Assembly (NCBI GenBank): GCA_003136335.1
Contig: PLEA01000616.1
Span: 1-19,727, forward strand
Reading direction: 5' to 3'
Length of the DNA stretch: 19,727 nucleotides
DNA from: Acidobacteriaceae bacterium
GTDB taxonomy: Bacteria > Acidobacteriota > Terriglobia > Terriglobales > SbA1
The notes beneath the pieces are model-generated. The model worked only from the letters and a program-made list of their open reading frames with translations. It was not told the DNA's origin and did no database searches. The position numbers were made by a program, and so were the translations under genes. Numbering within the stretch: position 1 is the first letter of the stretch; the number at the start of each line of letters is the position of its first letter. Below are positions 12,707 through 19,727 of the stretch, in pieces.

Positions 12707-15160
12707 ATGAAGCGCATCAATAGAGTCGCCATTCTCGGCGCCGGAACCATGGGCGCCCGCATCGCCGCGCATTTTGCCAATGCCGGCGTACCCAGTTATC
12801 TGTTCGACATTGTTCCTCCTGACGCCGACGGTCCGGCGCGAAACAAAATCGCCGCCGCCGGGCTCGATGCCGCAAGAAAATCCAAGCCGGCCGCGTTTAT
12901 GGAACCTTCGCTTGCCCGATTCGTCACGGTAGGCAATTTCGAAGACGACATCAAGAAGCTCGCCGACGTCGACTGGATCATTGAGGCGGTGGTGGAGAAC
13001 CTCGAGATTAAACGAACTTTGCTGAGGAAAGTGGAAGCGATCCGCAAGCCCGGGACGATCGTCACTACCAACACCAGCGGCCTGCCGGTTGGCCAGATCG
13101 CGAAAGGATTCTCCGACGACTTCCGGCGCGCGTGGTTTGGCACGCACTTCTTTAATCCGCCGCGCTACATGCGGCTGCTGGAAATCATTCCCACGCCCGA
13201 GGCGGACCGTGCCGCGATCGATGCCGTTGCTCACTTCTGCGACCTACGCCTGGGGAAGGGCGTCGTCATCGCCAAAGATACGCCGAACTTCATCGGCAAC
13301 CGCATCGGCACGTTCTCGGTTTTGAACGTGATGCGGCTGATGCAGGAAATGGGCCTGAGCATCGAAGAAGTTGACGCGCTCACCGGACAGGCCGTGGGAT
13401 GGCCGAAGTCGGCCACGTTCCGCACCATCGATCTGGTCGGGCTCGACATTCTAGGCCACGTGGTCGGCAACATGACCACCAACGTGCACGACGAGCGCAG
13501 CGACCTGCGACTGCCAGACTTCTTCGGCGAGATGCTGGAGCGTAAATGGCTGGGCGACAAAACCAAAGGCGGCTTCTACAAGAAAAATGTGGGGCGGTCG
13601 CCCTCGCCCGCCGAACCGGCCAAAGAAGACGAACGCCTCGCGCTGGACTGGAAGACGCTGGAATACCATCCGCGCCAAAAGCCGAAATTCCCCGCACTCG
13701 ATATGGCGAAGAATATCGAGGAGACGGGAGCGCGGCTGCGCACGCTGCTGGGGCTGGATGGCAGCGGCCCGCAGAAGGGCGACAAAGCTGGCGCATTTCT
13801 CTGGGCTGCACTCTCCGATCTCTGGACTTACTCCGCCAACCGCGTGCCTGAAATTTCCGACTCGGTGGTTGAAATCGATCGCGCGATGCGTCTCGGCTTC
13901 AACTGGGAACTCGGGCCGTTCGAACTATGGGACGCGGCCGGCGTCGAAGCCACGGTTGCCCGCATGAAAAAGGAAGGCAAGCCCGCGCCGGCTAATGTCG
14001 AAACGCTGTTGGCCGCAGGCCAAAAGTCCTGGTACGCCGACGACCCGAAGACTCCGTCCGGCCGCAGTTATTGGCAACTGGCAACCGGCAACTGGCAACC
14101 TGTTGAAGTTCCTTCCGGCGTGTGGTCGGTTACGGCCGCGAAGAAATCCACCGGGGTGGTGAAGAAGAATTCCGGAGCGTCGCTGGTGGATCTAGGCGAC
14201 GGCGTGGCTTGCATCGAGTTCCACAGCAAGATGAATTCTTTGGGCGCAGACATTATTAGTTTGATTCTTCAATCATTGAAGCCCGGCGGGCCCGGCGATG
14301 CCTTCGACGCATTCGTCATCACCAACGACGCGACGAATTTTTCCGTAGGCGCGAACCTGATGATGCTGCTCATGAGCGTGCAAGAAGAAGAGTGGGACGA
14401 CGTTGACCTGGCGATCCGTCAGTTCCAGGGGATGACGCAGGCGATTAAGTTCTCGCCGAAGCCGGTTGTCTCCGCGCCGTTCGGGCTGTGCCTGGGCGGT
14501 GGAACGGAAATTTCCTTGCACGCTGTGGCGCGGCAACCGCATGCCGAACTGTACACGGGACTGGTCGAAGTTGGCGTCGGATTGCTGCCCGGCGGCGGAG
14601 GCTGCAAGGAGATGCTCCTGCGCGCCGTTGACAGCGCGGCCGCATCGCGCGGGAAAGTTTCGGGCGAAGCGCTCGCCGGCTCCGTCGAAATGATGGAGGC
14701 GATGAAGAAAGCTTTCGAGGCGATCGCCACCGCCAAGGTTGCAACCTCGGCGCACGAAGCTCGCGGGCTCGGCTTCCTCTCCGATTCCGACCGCATCACC
14801 ATGAACCGCGAGCGCGGGCTCTCCGATGCCAAGGCGCGGGCGCTCGAACTCGTGCGTGCGGGATACGAGCCGCCGGTGCCGCGCACCGACATTCCTGCGC
14901 CGGGCGAAAGCCTTCTGGCCGCTCTGAAGATGGGTGTTCATCTGATGCGGCAAGGCGACTTCATCACCGACTACGAAGTGAAACTGGGCGGGAAGATCGC
15001 CGAAGTGCTGTGCGGCGGCAACGTCACTCCCGGCACGCCGGTGAGCGAGCAGTACATCCTCGACCTAGAGCGCGAGGGCTTCAAATCGCTGTGCGGCGAG
15101 AAGAAAACGCAGGAGAGAATTCAGTTCACGCTGAAGACGGGGAAAACGCTAAGGAACTGA
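12707..15160 (+). CDS. fadN: FadN-type 3-hydroxyacyl-CoA dehydrogenase / enoyl-CoA hydratase fusion
   Basis: An 817-residue cytoplasmic beta-oxidation enzyme. ATG 12707 has TTGAGG seven nt upstream. The NAD-binding Rossmann motif GAGTMG (11-16) opens the dehydrogenase part, with catalytic H147 (GTHFFNPP) and E159; C-terminal dehydrogenase domains run to about residue 440. From about 485 (VVKKNSGASLVDLGDG) follows an enoyl-CoA hydratase/crotonase domain with oxyanion-hole segments FSVGAN (545-550) and GLCLGGGTE (593-601), and VEVGVGLLPGGGG further on. The order, dehydrogenase first, is that of Bacillus FadN (about 790 residues), opposite to E. coli FadB/FadJ. It hydrates enoyl-CoA and oxidises the 3-hydroxyacyl-CoA for the thiolase encoded downstream. 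A heptamer repeat lies at the domain junction. Confidence 0.95.
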   Translation: MKRINRVAILGAGTMGARIAAHFANAGVPSYLFDIVPPDADGPARNKIAAAGLDAARKSKPAAFMEPSLARFVTVGNFEDDIKKLADVDWIIEAVVENLEIKRTLLRKVEAIRKPGTIVTTNTSGLPVGQIAKGFSDDFRRAWFGTHFFNPPRYMRLLEIIPTPEADRAAIDAVAHFCDLRLGKGVVIAKDTPNFIGNRIGTFSVLNVMRLMQEMGLSIEEVDALTGQAVGWPKSATFRTIDLVGLDILGHVVGNMTTNVHDERSDLRLPDFFGEMLERKWLGDKTKGGFYKKNVGRSPSPAEPAKEDERLALDWKTLEYHPRQKPKFPALDMAKNIEETGARLRTLLGLDGSGPQKGDKAGAFLWAALSDLWTYSANRVPEISDSVVEIDRAMRLGFNWELGPFELWDAAGVEATVARMKKEGKPAPANVETLLAAGQKSWYADDPKTPSGRSYWQLATGNWQPVEVPSGVWSVTAAKKSTGVVKKNSGASLVDLGDGVACIEFHSKMNSLGADIISLILQSLKPGGPGDAFDAFVITNDATNFSVGANLMMLLMSVQEEEWDDVDLAIRQFQGMTQAIKFSPKPVVSAPFGLCLGGGTEISLHAVARQPHAELYTGLVEVGVGLLPGGGGCKEMLLRAVDSAAASRGKVSGEALAGSVEMMEAMKKAFEAIATAKVATSAHEARGLGFLSDSDRITMNRERGLSDAKARALELVRAGYEPPVPRTDIPAPGESLLAALKMGVHLMRQGDFITDYEVKLGGKIAEVLCGGNVTPGTPVSEQYILDLEREGFKSLCGEKKTQERIQFTLKTGKTLRN
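14071..14098 (+). repeat. Heptanucleotide tandem repeat inside fadN
   Basis: Four consecutive 7-base units, TTGGCAA, CTGGCAA, CCGGCAA, CTGGCAA, lie in the coding sequence (residues 455-464, YWQLATGNWQ). It also reads as a perfect 14-base duplication, GGCAACTGGCAACC at 14073-14086 and 14087-14100. Seven is not a multiple of three, so gain or loss of one unit would shift the frame between the dehydrogenase and hydratase domains. Confidence 0.9.
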
Positions 15161-15231
15161 CGATTGCCAGGTTTCGATAGACGATTGGTCGAGACTGGGA
15201 CGGTACGACTTCAGTCGCGCGCCGCAGACTG

Positions 15232-15252
15232 CTGCCAAAATGGTCTTGGCAG
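15232..15252 (+). terminator. Possible terminator hairpin after fadN
   Basis: CTGCCAA (15232-15238) and TTGGCAG (15246-15252) form a 7-bp stem with a 7-nt loop, 72 bases past the fadN stop codon. There is no T-tract, so it may be only an RNA structure or a weak terminator. The rest of the 171-base gap before the DUF3455 gene shows nothing clear. Confidence 0.3.
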
Positions 15253-15319
15253 GACTAGGCGAAGGCGGTATCGGCCCACGCGGGTGTGTTCTCGACTCCA
15301 ACGGAAAATTCGTGGCTGC

Positions 15320-15325
15320 TACAAT
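15320..15325 (+). promoter_or_regulatory. Possible -10 box of the DUF3455 gene, leaderless transcript
   Basis: TACAAT ends six nt before ATG 15332, so transcription from it would begin at or next to the start codon. No Shine-Dalgarno sequence is visible, which fits a leaderless mRNA. No good -35 element is present at the usual distance. Confidence 0.3.
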
Positions 15326-15331
15326 CGCCTC

Positions 15332-15919
15332 ATGCGAAGACCTGTGCTAGCTTCTGTGGTCATCGGTCTGACCGTCCTCCTTCCTGCAACCTCACTCGCT
15401 AACGCTCAAGCCAACACACAGAAAGATGCTCCCGCGCAGGAGTCGGCGCCGGACGTGCCGGATGCAATCGCTGTTCCCGCAGGCCTCGAGCCTGTGCTGT
15501 TCGTGCGCGCCAAGGGATCGCAGATATACACCTGCCAGGCGGGCGCGGATGGCAAGTTGAGTTGGACACTCAAGGGTCCGGAGGCGGAGTTGAAGGATCG
15601 GAAGGATAAAGTGATTGGGCAGCATTCCGCTGATCCGACAACGAAGCTGCCGACCTGGAAGCTGAAGGATGGCAGCGAAGTCACGGGCAAAGCTGTGGGT
15701 CACGTCGACTCGTTGGACGCGGACTCGATTCCCTGGCTGCTGGTGAATGTCGAGAGCCATGCAGGCAAGAGTGGTCTGCTGACGAATGTGACGACCATTC
15801 AGCGCGTCCATACGCACGGCGGCAAGCCGGGGAACGACGCTTGCGACGAGTCGCACAAAGCCGCGGAAACAAAGAGCGATTACACCGCCGATTATTATTT
15901 TTTCGCGCCTGTGAAGTGA
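15332..15919 (+). CDS. Secreted DUF3455 domain protein
   Basis: A 195-residue exported protein. I start at ATG 15332, where a signal peptide begins (MRRPVLASVVIGLTVLLPAT, cleavage about residue 26, ANAQA); the frame is open further upstream but that part is Arg-rich and unlike protein. The mature part matches the DUF3455 pattern: PAGLEPVLFVRAKGSQIYTC, a W-rich LSWTLKGPEAEL strand, PTWKLKDGSEVTGK, IPWLLVNVESH, GLLTNVTTIQRVHTHGG, a CDESH motif, and a terminal YTADYYFFAP. Two cysteines (in IYTC and DAC) could form a disulphide. The family is common in soil bacteria and fungi; its function is unknown. It lies between fadN and fadA. Confidence 0.85.
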   Translation: MRRPVLASVVIGLTVLLPATSLANAQANTQKDAPAQESAPDVPDAIAVPAGLEPVLFVRAKGSQIYTCQAGADGKLSWTLKGPEAELKDRKDKVIGQHSADPTTKLPTWKLKDGSEVTGKAVGHVDSLDADSIPWLLVNVESHAGKSGLLTNVTTIQRVHTHGGKPGNDACDESHKAAETKSDYTADYYFFAPVK

Positions 15920-15991
15920 TATTCATACGCCTGAAACTGGCGCAGAATGGCGGGCATCTAATGAATAGCCTACCAACAACGGAGAAATCTT

Positions 15992-17170
15992 ATGCGTGAA
16001 GTCATTATTGCTTCTTCCGTCCGCACGCCCGTGGGACGAGCCTACAAGGGCACGCTTCGCTCCACCCGTCCCGATGAACTCGCGGCGGTCGCCATCAAAG
16101 GCGCGCTCGAGCGCGTACCGCAGCTTGATCCCAAAGAAATCGAAGACGTCATTCTCGGCTGCGCCATGCCTGAGGCCGAGCAGGGGATGAACGTGGCCCG
16201 CATTGCCTCGCTGCGGGCGGGACTGCCGGTGGAAGTCTCAGCGCTGACGATTAACCGATTCTGCTCGTCGGGACTGCAGGCGATTGCCATGGCGGCCGAG
16301 CGGATCATGAGCGGGGGCGCGGAGGTGATTGTTGCCGGCGGAACGGAGTCGATGACGATGATTCCGATGGGCGGGCACAAGATTTCGCCCAACCCGTGGC
16401 TCGTCGATCACTATCCTGACGCATATCTTTCCATGGGACTCACGGCGGAGCGCGTGGGGCAGCGGTTTGGCATCACGCGGCAGGCGGCGGATGAGTTCTC
16501 GCTGCGCAGCCACCAGAAGGCTCTGGCGGCCATTCAAGCGGGAAAGTTCGACGACGAAGTGGTGCCGGTGCCCGTGCGTTTCAGCACGCCGAATGGTTCC
16601 AAGCCGAAACGGCAGGAGATTGTGTTCAAAGTGGACGAAGGGCCGCGCGAGGACACTTCGCTGGAAGCGCTGCTCGCGCTGAAGCCGGCGTTTCACCTGA
16701 AGGGCACGGTGACTGCCGGGAATTCGTCGCAGATGTCGGATGGCGCGGCCGCTGCCGTGGTCATGTCGGGCGAGCGGGCGAAGGCGCTGGGCATTACGCC
16801 GCTGGCTCGGTATGTATCGTTCGCGACGGCGGGATATAAGCCGGAAGAAATGGGGCTCGGGCCGGTGTTCGCGATTCCGAAGGCGCTGAAGATGGCTGGG
16901 CTGAAGCTCTCTGATATCGATGTGATCGAACTGAACGAAGCCTTCGCGGCGCAGTCGCTGGCGGTGATCAAGGAAGCTGGACTGGACCCGGAGAAGGTCA
17001 ACCCCAACGGAGGCGCGATTGCATTGGGGCATCCGCTGGGGTGCACGGGAGCCAAGCTGACGGCCAGCGTGATCCGCGAACTGAAGCGGCGAAAGGGTCG
17101 CTATGGCATGGTGACCATGTGCGTAGGCGGCGGCATGGGAGCCGCGGGAATCTTCGAAAATCTAAACTGA
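15992..17170 (+). CDS. fadA: Acetyl-CoA C-acyltransferase (3-ketoacyl-CoA thiolase)
   Basis: A 392-residue cytoplasmic thiolase of usual length, starting at ATG 15992 with GGAG seven nt upstream. Catalytic residues are all present: nucleophile C91 ([10 protein letters not shown]), H347 ([16 protein letters not shown]) and C377 (MCVGGGMG); NEAFAAQ is the further active-site motif. It cleaves 3-ketoacyl-CoA with CoA to acetyl-CoA and a chain two carbons shorter, the last step of beta-oxidation. The biosynthetic acetoacetyl-CoA thiolase role cannot be excluded from sequence alone, but the position between fadN and fadE, matching Bacillus fadNAE, favours degradation. Confidence 0.95.
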   Translation: MREVIIASSVRTPVGRAYKGTLRSTRPDELAAVAIKGALERVPQLDPKEIEDVILGCAMPEAEQGMNVARIASLRAGLPVEVSALTINRFCSSGLQAIAMAAERIMSGGAEVIVAGGTESMTMIPMGGHKISPNPWLVDHYPDAYLSMGLTAERVGQRFGITRQAADEFSLRSHQKALAAIQAGKFDDEVVPVPVRFSTPNGSKPKRQEIVFKVDEGPREDTSLEALLALKPAFHLKGTVTAGNSSQMSDGAAAAVVMSGERAKALGITPLARYVSFATAGYKPEEMGLGPVFAIPKALKMAGLKLSDIDVIELNEAFAAQSLAVIKEAGLDPEKVNPNGGAIALGHPLGCTGAKLTASVIRELKRRKGRYGMVTMCVGGGMGAAGIFENLN

Positions 17171-17179
17171 CAACGGGGG

Positions 17180-17198
17180 TATAATTCGCGTCAGGAGG
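17180..17198 (+). promoter_or_regulatory. -10 box and strong ribosome site of the small secreted gene
   Basis: A perfect TATAAT (17180-17185) is followed by AGGAGG (17193-17198) six nt before ATG 17205. The leader would be only about 13 nt and begin at the ribosome site. No convincing -35 box lies at 16-18 nt. This suggests expression separate from fadA, whose stop codon is only 10 bases upstream of the box. Confidence 0.4.
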
Positions 17199-17204
17199 GT
17201 TCCT

Positions 17205-17678
17205 ATGACTCTCGCCCGCCTTCTCTCCGTCACGCTGCTGTTTTGCGCTTTCCCTGCCTTCAGTCAAGAACGGCAAACGGCCCAGATACCGGGCAATGGC
17301 GTTTCCGCGTTTGTGACTAACAGGGACGCAGCGTCCACACCCTCGGAGCCTTGGAGGATCGTTCCGAATCCCCCTTCGGACTTGAGTTCCCATTCGATGA
17401 ACCACATTCGTGTTGATCAGTACCGTCTCGATCAGAGCGAGGTTGATTTCCGCACCGGCCGCTCGAAGTTGGAAACCAAGACTCGAACACTGGTCATGGG
17501 CTTGGACGGACCACTGGATGGCGATACGACCTGCTACACGATTCGTAGCTATGTGGTCGCACGCGATTCCAAGGATTCCGATTCCACGCACATGACTGGC
17601 TATTCGACCTGCCAGCCAGCGTCCCGGTACCGAGTGAAGACTATAGTGGGAAGAGGACCGGTTTCATTGGAACGTTGA
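17205..17678 (+). CDS. Small secreted protein of unknown function
   Basis: A 157-residue exported protein with AGGAGG at ideal spacing and a signal peptide (MTLARLLSVTLLFCAFPAFSQ). After a polar, Pro/Ser-rich stretch (about 22-65) comes a conserved-looking C-terminal part (about 95-150) with the two cysteines of the mature chain, in TTCYTIRSYVVARDSKDSDS and YSTCQPASRYRVKT, probably a disulphide. I recall similar CYTxRSY...GYSTCQPASR proteins as lineage-specific hypotheticals in acidobacteria, but cannot confirm that. No catalytic motif is seen. It lies between fadA and the Ser/Gly/His-rich protein gene and has its own -10 box. Confidence 0.75.
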   Translation: MTLARLLSVTLLFCAFPAFSQERQTAQIPGNGVSAFVTNRDAASTPSEPWRIVPNPPSDLSSHSMNHIRVDQYRLDQSEVDFRTGRSKLETKTRTLVMGLDGPLDGDTTCYTIRSYVVARDSKDSDSTHMTGYSTCQPASRYRVKTIVGRGPVSLER

Positions 17679-17770
17679 TCGTTTTTTGTAACACTTCTTT
17701 ACCCAATTGCTACGCTGTTTGACACGATTCGAGGATATGCTTCAGTTGGACGCAAAACGTCCAAAGAAAA

Positions 17771-17789
17771 CAGGGCATCCTCAGCCCTG
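17771..17789 (+). other. Leader hairpin before the Ser/Gly/His-rich gene
   Basis: CAGGGC (17771-17776) and GCCCTG (17784-17789) form a 6-bp stem with a 7-nt loop; the flanks AAA and TTT could extend it past a bulged base. It lies 25 bases before ATG 17815, in a 136-base gap, and could be a weak terminator of the upstream gene or a leader structure. Confidence 0.35.
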
Positions 17790-17814
17790 GTTTCGGTTGG
17801 GTAAGAGGTGCTTT

Positions 17815-18654
17815 ATGCGGCTCTCCAGCCTTGGTCTCGCGGCAGTTCTCATCTTCTCATCGGCAGCATTCGCACAACATTCCTCGGGAGGCGGCTCGGG
17901 CGGCGGAGGGTCCCACGGTTCCTCTGGCGGGTCCAGTTCTTCGGGGAGTTCCGGGAGCAGCCACAGTTCCGGCGGTTCGGCTTCGCACGGTTCATCAGCT
18001 TCGCACGGCGCCAAGGGGCACAGTTCGACCTCAGGATCGGCCTCGTCGCACACACATCTATCTCACTCGAATCCTTCGCACTCCATCCGTCAGTCAAATG
18101 CAGCGGCGCGAAGCAAGACCGTCGCGCCTGGGAAGAAAACATTCTTCTCATTCCTGCGGCGTCCCTTCCGGAAATCTGAGCCAAAGCCCAAGCCCGTCGC
18201 CGACCTGCGGCGACCTATCTGTTTCAAAGGCCCGTGCCCGGTCTGTCCCGCGGGACAGGTCCACGCCGGAGGCGGATGTGTGGGAATCTTGGTCACGAAC
18301 AACCGGAACTTCTGTTCGCACAGAGAGGTTTGGAATGGCGGCGCTTGCCTGCTGCAAAACCCTTTTCTGGGTGACTGCGTTGGACTACGCACGGTGCTGG
18401 AACGGCAGGCACAGCGCATGCAGGCGGCCGAGGCAGCGCGGCAAAACGCCTGCTCCACAGGATCGAGCCAGGAATGCTCAGACTTGAGCAGCACGGCGCA
18501 GAGTGAAGGCAGTCTCTATCGGTCGTGGCAGGACCGGTACAACCAGTGCCAGCAGCGGTCGCTGAGAGCTTACCCATTTAGCGGCCTGGGAGGCTGGAGT
18601 AATTCGCCGGGCCTGTTGTTCGATCGGTTGGGGATGGACTTGGATCATCGTTAG
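17815..18654 (+). CDS. Secreted Ser/Gly/His-rich, cysteine-rich protein
   Basis: A 279-residue exported protein. ATG 17815 is chosen because AGAGGTG lies just upstream and a signal peptide follows (MRLSSLGLAAVLIFSSAAFAQ); the frame is open upstream without signs of coding. Residues 22-91 are almost only Ser, Gly and His with some Ala, a flexible, possibly metal-binding segment. A basic stretch (about 95-140, RRPFRKSEPKPKPV) follows, then a domain with ten cysteines starting ICFKGPCPVCPAGQ, including GGGC, NFC, GAC and GDC, then an Ala/Gln/Glu helix (about 195-215), and ending with NAC, QEC and NQC. The even number of cysteines fits disulphides in an envelope protein. I do not recognise the family. 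It lies between fadA and fadE but has no link to beta-oxidation by sequence. Confidence 0.8.
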   Translation: MRLSSLGLAAVLIFSSAAFAQHSSGGGSGGGGSHGSSGGSSSSGSSGSSHSSGGSASHGSSASHGAKGHSSTSGSASSHTHLSHSNPSHSIRQSNAAARSKTVAPGKKTFFSFLRRPFRKSEPKPKPVADLRRPICFKGPCPVCPAGQVHAGGGCVGILVTNNRNFCSHREVWNGGACLLQNPFLGDCVGLRTVLERQAQRMQAAEAARQNACSTGSSQECSDLSSTAQSEGSLYRSWQDRYNQCQQRSLRAYPFSGLGGWSNSPGLLFDRLGMDLDHR

Positions 18655-18846
18655 AGGAGCACCGCTGGGAAGGGTCGCCGGCAAACTTCAGCAAGGGACA
18701 AATTCGAGAACGCCTACAATTCAGGGACGAAACCCCTATGAACACCGGGGATTCCCGCCTATCTTTACTGTGCCTTTCCGCTTAGAATTGCAGTGTGCCT
18801 TCCGCGGGGTGTGCGGACGCGGCGGTTAATTTATCGAGGGATAGAC

Positions 18847-19727
18847 ATGGCAACGACCACGGCGATTCCGAAGACCAGGATTTCCGGCGGCAGCTTTCTG
18901 CTGGAATCCCGGCAGCCAGAAGAAGTCTTCACGCCTGAAGACTTCAGCGAACAACACCAACTCATTGGCCAGACAGCGGAAGAATTTGCCGTCAATGAGA
19001 TCCTGCCGAATGTTGAGAAGATTGAGCACAAGGACTTCTCGGTTTCTCGGGATCTTCTGAAAAAAGCCGGCGAACTCGGTCTAAGCGGGGTCGAAATCCC
19101 TGAAGCCTACGGCGGCCTCGAAATGGATAAGGTGACCGCCGCGGTCATCGCCGATCACATCGCGAAGTACGCAGGCTTCGCCACTACGTGGGGCGCGCAT
19201 AGCGGCATCGGCATGTTGCCCATCGTCTACTTCGGCACCGAAGAACAGAAGAACAAATACCTGCCCCGCCTGGCCGCCGGTGAGATTGTGGGCGCGTACG
19301 CCTTGTCGGAAGCCTCCTCTGGCTCCGACGCACTCAACTGCCGGGCTCGCGCCGAGCTTTCGTCCGATGGCAAGCACTACGTGCTCAACGGCGAAAAAAT
19401 GTGGATCACCAACGCCGGCTTCGCCGACCTGTTCACCGTCTTCGCCAAAGTAAACGGCGAAAAGTTCAGCGCGTTTCTGATCGAGAGGAATTTCCCCGGT
19501 TTCTCCGTCGGCGCCGAAGAGCACAAGATGGGGATTCGCGGTTCCTCCACTTGCCCCATCATTCTGAATGACTGCAAGGTGCCGGTGGAAAACCTGCTGG
19601 GCGAGATCGGCAAGGGCCACGTGATCGCTTTTAACATTTTGAACGTGGGCCGCTTCAAGCTGGGTGCGATGTGCGTGGGCGGAGGCCGGGTGTCGCTGGA
19701 GAACGCCATTGGCTATGCCAAGCAGCG
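18847..19727 (+). CDS. fadE: Acyl-CoA dehydrogenase (FadE type), partial
   Basis: An open frame from ATG 18847 runs off the right edge with 293 complete codons and no stop. A GAGGG ribosome site lies eight nt upstream. The N-terminal region GGSFLLESRQPEEVFTPEDF and the helical domain (LLKKAGELGLSGVEIPEAYG) are followed by AHSGIGMLPIVYFGTEEQKN, the FAD/substrate motif YALSEASSGSDAL, and WITNAGFADLFTVFAK of the beta domain; the last visible part enters the C-terminal helical domain. The extended N-terminus resembles Bacillus FadE (about 590 residues). It makes the trans-2-enoyl-CoA that FadN uses. The 192-base gap upstream holds no clear promoter. The C-terminus and catalytic base lie outside the window. 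Confidence 0.93.
   Translation, partial: MATTTAIPKTRISGGSFLLESRQPEEVFTPEDFSEQHQLIGQTAEEFAVNEILPNVEKIEHKDFSVSRDLLKKAGELGLSGVEIPEAYGGLEMDKVTAAVIADHIAKYAGFATTWGAHSGIGMLPIVYFGTEEQKNKYLPRLAAGEIVGAYALSEASSGSDALNCRARAELSSDGKHYVLNGEKMWITNAGFADLFTVFAKVNGEKFSAFLIERNFPGFSVGAEEHKMGIRGSSTCPIILNDCKVPVENLLGEIGKGHVIAFNILNVGRFKLGAMCVGGGRVSLENAIGYAKQ

Noticed and set aside
17719..17724. TTGACA, a perfect -35 hexamer upstream of the Ser/Gly/His-rich gene
   Set aside because: No acceptable -10 box is found at 16-18 nt; the sequence there is TTCAGT or TCAGTT.
1..19727. Search for tRNA, rRNA, CRISPR arrays, insertion sequences, prophage or toxin-antitoxin genes
   Set aside because: Reading both strands, I found no cloverleaf-like gene, no regularly spaced repeats with unique spacers, and no transposase, integrase or toxin-like protein.

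Overview
The window looks like chromosomal DNA of a GC-rich, Gram-negative soil-type bacterium, most likely an acidobacterium of the Koribacter/Terriglobus kind. The evidence is compositional and family-based: an OmpA-like envelope protein, many secreted proteins with Sec signal peptides, a FadN-type beta-oxidation multienzyme, frequent GTG/TTG starts, and intergenic stem-loop elements of a style I associate with Acidobacteria. No 16S or marker gene is present, so the assignment is an inference. I see no tRNA, rRNA, CRISPR array, insertion sequence or prophage; this is mostly housekeeping plus lineage-specific envelope genes.

Layout. 1-1072: an OmpA-like coiled-coil protein on the minus strand with its own promoter and a strong terminator. 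1430-2617: a soluble receiver-histidine kinase hybrid, flanked on both sides by related intergenic repeat copies. 2727-6281 (minus): a probable operon of a PSMA-type M28 peptidase, a MarC-family membrane protein and a DUF4097-like secreted protein. 6471-8486 (minus): proB-proA, the first two steps of proline synthesis, with a short ProB lacking the PUA domain. 8622-10878 (plus): a SAM methyltransferase followed 13 bases later by an aromatic-amino-acid-type PLP decarboxylase. 10888-11823 (minus): a patatin-like phospholipase, divergent from a Nudix hydrolase (12009-12506).

12707 to the right edge: a fatty-acid beta-oxidation cluster in the order fadN (hydroxyacyl-CoA dehydrogenase/enoyl-CoA hydratase), fadA (thiolase), fadE (acyl-CoA dehydrogenase, cut by the window end). 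The order matches the Bacillus fadNAE operon, but here three genes for secreted proteins sit between the enzymes: a DUF3455 protein, a small two-cysteine protein and a Ser/Gly/His-rich, ten-cysteine protein. Together the three Fad enzymes would convert acyl-CoA to acetyl-CoA; the phospholipase could feed fatty acids into the pathway, although that link is only inferred from position.

The observations I find most worth a second look are a four-unit heptanucleotide repeat inside fadN at its domain junction (a possible frameshift switch), the interleaved secreted proteins in the fad cluster, the methyltransferase-decarboxylase pair, and an OmpA domain that appears to have lost its peptidoglycan-binding residues. 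I did not find a clearly new multi-gene defence or mobile system.
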